Assembly (NCBI GenBank): GCA_019454705.1
Contig: JACFNS010000091.1
Span: forward strand, 1-8,197
From: Taibaiella sp.
Lineage (GTDB): Bacteria > Bacteroidota > Bacteroidia > Chitinophagales > Chitinophagaceae
DNA length: 8,197 bases
Direction of reading: 5' to 3'
Within the stretch, counting starts at the first letter, position 1. Each line of letters begins with the position of its first letter. Below, one piece after another: positions 7,075 to 8,197 of the stretch. The position numbers and the translations under genes were made by a program. Under the pieces are notes generated by a model, which was not told the DNA's origin, did no database searches, and worked only from the letters and a program-made list of their open reading frames with translations.

Positions 7075-7686
7075 TTACTCAGCTGCAGGTGCGTCTGTTG
7101 CAGGTGCCTCATCAGCCGGAGCTTCGGGAGCAGATGCTTCAGGTGCAGAAGATTCAGGTGTAGCTGTTGCTTCAGCCGCAACTTGTCCGCCATTTTCGTG
7201 GTGGTGCAATAATGCAGCGATAACACGCTTAGCAGGAGATTGCAGCAAGCCGATAACCTCGCCGATAAGCTCGTTTTTGCTCTTGATTTGTGTAAGTGCA
7301 GCCAGTTGGTTATCACCTACAAACATATCACCGTTGATGAACGCCGCTTTCAGTACAGGTTTTTCGCTTTTCGCATCCTTGCGGAACGAGCTGATAATCA
7401 GGGCAGGCTCTTTAGCGCTGTCTGAAAACATCAGTGCCGTAACACCGTGCAGTGAATCGAAAGAACCATTGAAACGCTCAGCGTCCAGTTGTTCCATTGC
7501 TTTGCGGATGAGTGTGTTTTTAGCCACAGTCATTTCCACGTTTTTTTCAAAGCACAGGCGGCGCAGCTTGTTTACCTGCTCTACCGTCAGCGACTCTGTA
7601 TTTGTTATATAGAAGTTGTTGTACTGGGAAAACTTTCCCTTCAGTACCTCAATTACTTCTCCTTTTTGTTCAGTTGTCATTGCCAT
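7075..7686 (-). CDS. rplJ: Ribosomal protein L10 (uL10) with an Ala/Pro/Glu-rich C-terminal tail
   Basis: A 203-residue L10, which anchors the stalk to 23S rRNA and carries the L12 dimers on its C-terminal helix. The globular part is normal (MTTEQKGEVIEVLKGKF, VAKNTLIRKAM, FNGSFDSLHGVTALMFS). The helix region reads ELIGEVIGLLQSPAKRVIAA followed by LLHHHENGG, after which about 34 residues (170-203) are a low-complexity tail of Ala, Pro, Glu, Ser and Thr. The protein is longer than the roughly 165-175 residues usual in bacteria. The start is ATG 7686 (MAM) or ATG 7680; neither has a good Shine-Dalgarno sequence. Stop is TAA. The gap to rplA is only 45 bp, too short for the long L10-binding leader found between rplA and rplJ in enterobacteria. 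Confidence 0.97.
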   Translation of the reverse strand: MAMTTEQKGEVIEVLKGKFSQYNNFYITNTESLTVEQVNKLRRLCFEKNVEMTVAKNTLIRKAMEQLDAERFNGSFDSLHGVTALMFSDSAKEPALIISSFRKDAKSEKPVLKAAFINGDMFVGDNQLAALTQIKSKNELIGEVIGLLQSPAKRVIAALLHHHENGGQVAAEATATPESSAPEASAPEAPADEAPATDAPAAE

Positions 7687-7731
7687 TGCTTAATTTTTTA
7701 AAGGATGAATTAAACCTTTCGTTTTCACTTT

Positions 7732-8197
7732 TTACGATGCTACACTTTTAGTATCAATAGTCAAGCCCGGGCTCATAGTACTGGCCATGCTGATACTCCT
7801 CAGGTAAATACCTTTTGCAGTTGCAGGTTTCATACGTACCAGTGTGTTTATCAGTTCCTGTGTGTTCTCTGCCAGTTTGTTAGGCTCAAAAGATACACGG
7901 CCTACAGATGCATGGATGATACCTGCCTTGTCGATTTTGAAGGCGATTTTACCACCTTTTACATCATTTACAGCAGCAGCTACATCATTGGTAACTGTAC
8001 CTGTTTTAGGGTTCGGCATCAGGTTGCGCGGTCCCAGCACTTTACCCAGCTTACCTATTTTAGGCATTACAGATGGAGTGGCAATCACTACATCTACGTC
8101 AGTCCAGCCGCCTTCTATTTTCTGTATAAATTCATCCAGTCCTACGTGGTCAGCACCGGCAGCTTTTGCCTCAGCTTCTTTATCAGGAGTACAAAGT
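7732..8197 (-). CDS. rplA: Ribosomal protein L1 (uL1), C-terminal part, truncated by the window end
   Basis: About 154 residues of L1, the protein of the mobile stalk near the ribosomal E site. The frame is open from 8196 down to TAA at 7734-7732. The first visible residues, [20 protein letters not shown], match mid-protein L1; roughly the first 75 residues lie outside. The family signature [20 protein letters not shown] is intact, as are [19 protein letters not shown] and the C-terminal region with [21 protein letters not shown] at 8088-8086 is an internal Val (DVVIATPSV), not a start. It is the first gene visible of a unit transcribed toward rplJ and rplL; rplK is expected just outside the window. 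Confidence 0.97.
   Translation of the reverse strand, partial: LCTPDKEAEAKAAGADHVGLDEFIQKIEGGWTDVDVVIATPSVMPKIGKLGKVLGPRNLMPNPKTGTVTNDVAAAVNDVKGGKIAFKIDKAGIIHASVGRVSFEPNKLAENTQELINTLVRMKPATAKGIYLRSISMASTMSPGLTIDTKSVAS

Noticed and set aside
7056..7316. Leu/His-rich minus-strand frame overlapping the 3' end of rplJ
   Set aside because: It is a shifted frame of the repetitive Ala/Pro/Glu tail of L10; the repeat explains its length.
7687..7731. L10-binding autoregulatory leader between rplA and rplJ
   Set aside because: The gap is 45 bp and contains only a 5-bp AAAGG/CCTTT hairpin; no L10 leader architecture fits.
1..8197. Novel defence, mobile or CRISPR-like system
   Set aside because: No repeat arrays, integrase, transposase, nuclease or toxin-antitoxin genes are visible; the coding space is filled by housekeeping and envelope genes.

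Overview
The window looks like a piece of a Bacteroidota chromosome, probably Chitinophagales/Chitinophagaceae-like. This rests on three things: the best AspRS alignment I can make from memory is to Bacteroidota; there is a DUF5723-type outer-membrane protein and an unknown lipoprotein; and two promoters fit the Bacteroidota sigma pattern (TTTG, 18 nt, TAnnTTTG), with little Shine-Dalgarno signal. It is mostly housekeeping sequence. I see no mobile element, CRISPR array, tRNA, rRNA or defence system.

Layout. 1-545 (+) is the C-terminal end of a prolyl oligopeptidase (S9A) with the complete Ser/Asp/His triad. It converges on 580-2364 (-), a membrane-anchored AsmA-like protein with a GTG start and a very basic tail. 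A 128-bp divergent spacer (2365-2492) follows, then aspS (2493-4277, +). The aspS reading is interrupted by one in-frame TAA at codon 96, while everything before and after it aligns without gaps to an intact aspartyl-tRNA synthetase. Next is a small predicted lipoprotein (4340-4975, +). It converges on a DUF5723-like predicted outer-membrane protein (5027-6421, -) across a perfect 14-bp bidirectional terminator hairpin. The right end carries ribosomal stalk genes on the minus strand, transcribed rplA (partial), rplJ, rplL, and closed by a Rho-independent terminator at about 6551-6581.

How the genes relate. rplA-rplJ-rplL is one transcription unit making L1 and the L10/L12 stalk. The usual next gene, rpoB, is absent: a terminator and an independently promoted envelope gene follow instead. 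The other genes look like single-gene units packed tightly, with terminators overlapping the 3' ends of convergent neighbours.

The observation most worth checking is the aspS nonsense codon. A sequencing or assembly error, or a recent mutation backed by a second copy, are the plain explanations. A two-chain AspRS split at the domain boundary is the exotic one. I did not find a convincing new biological system.
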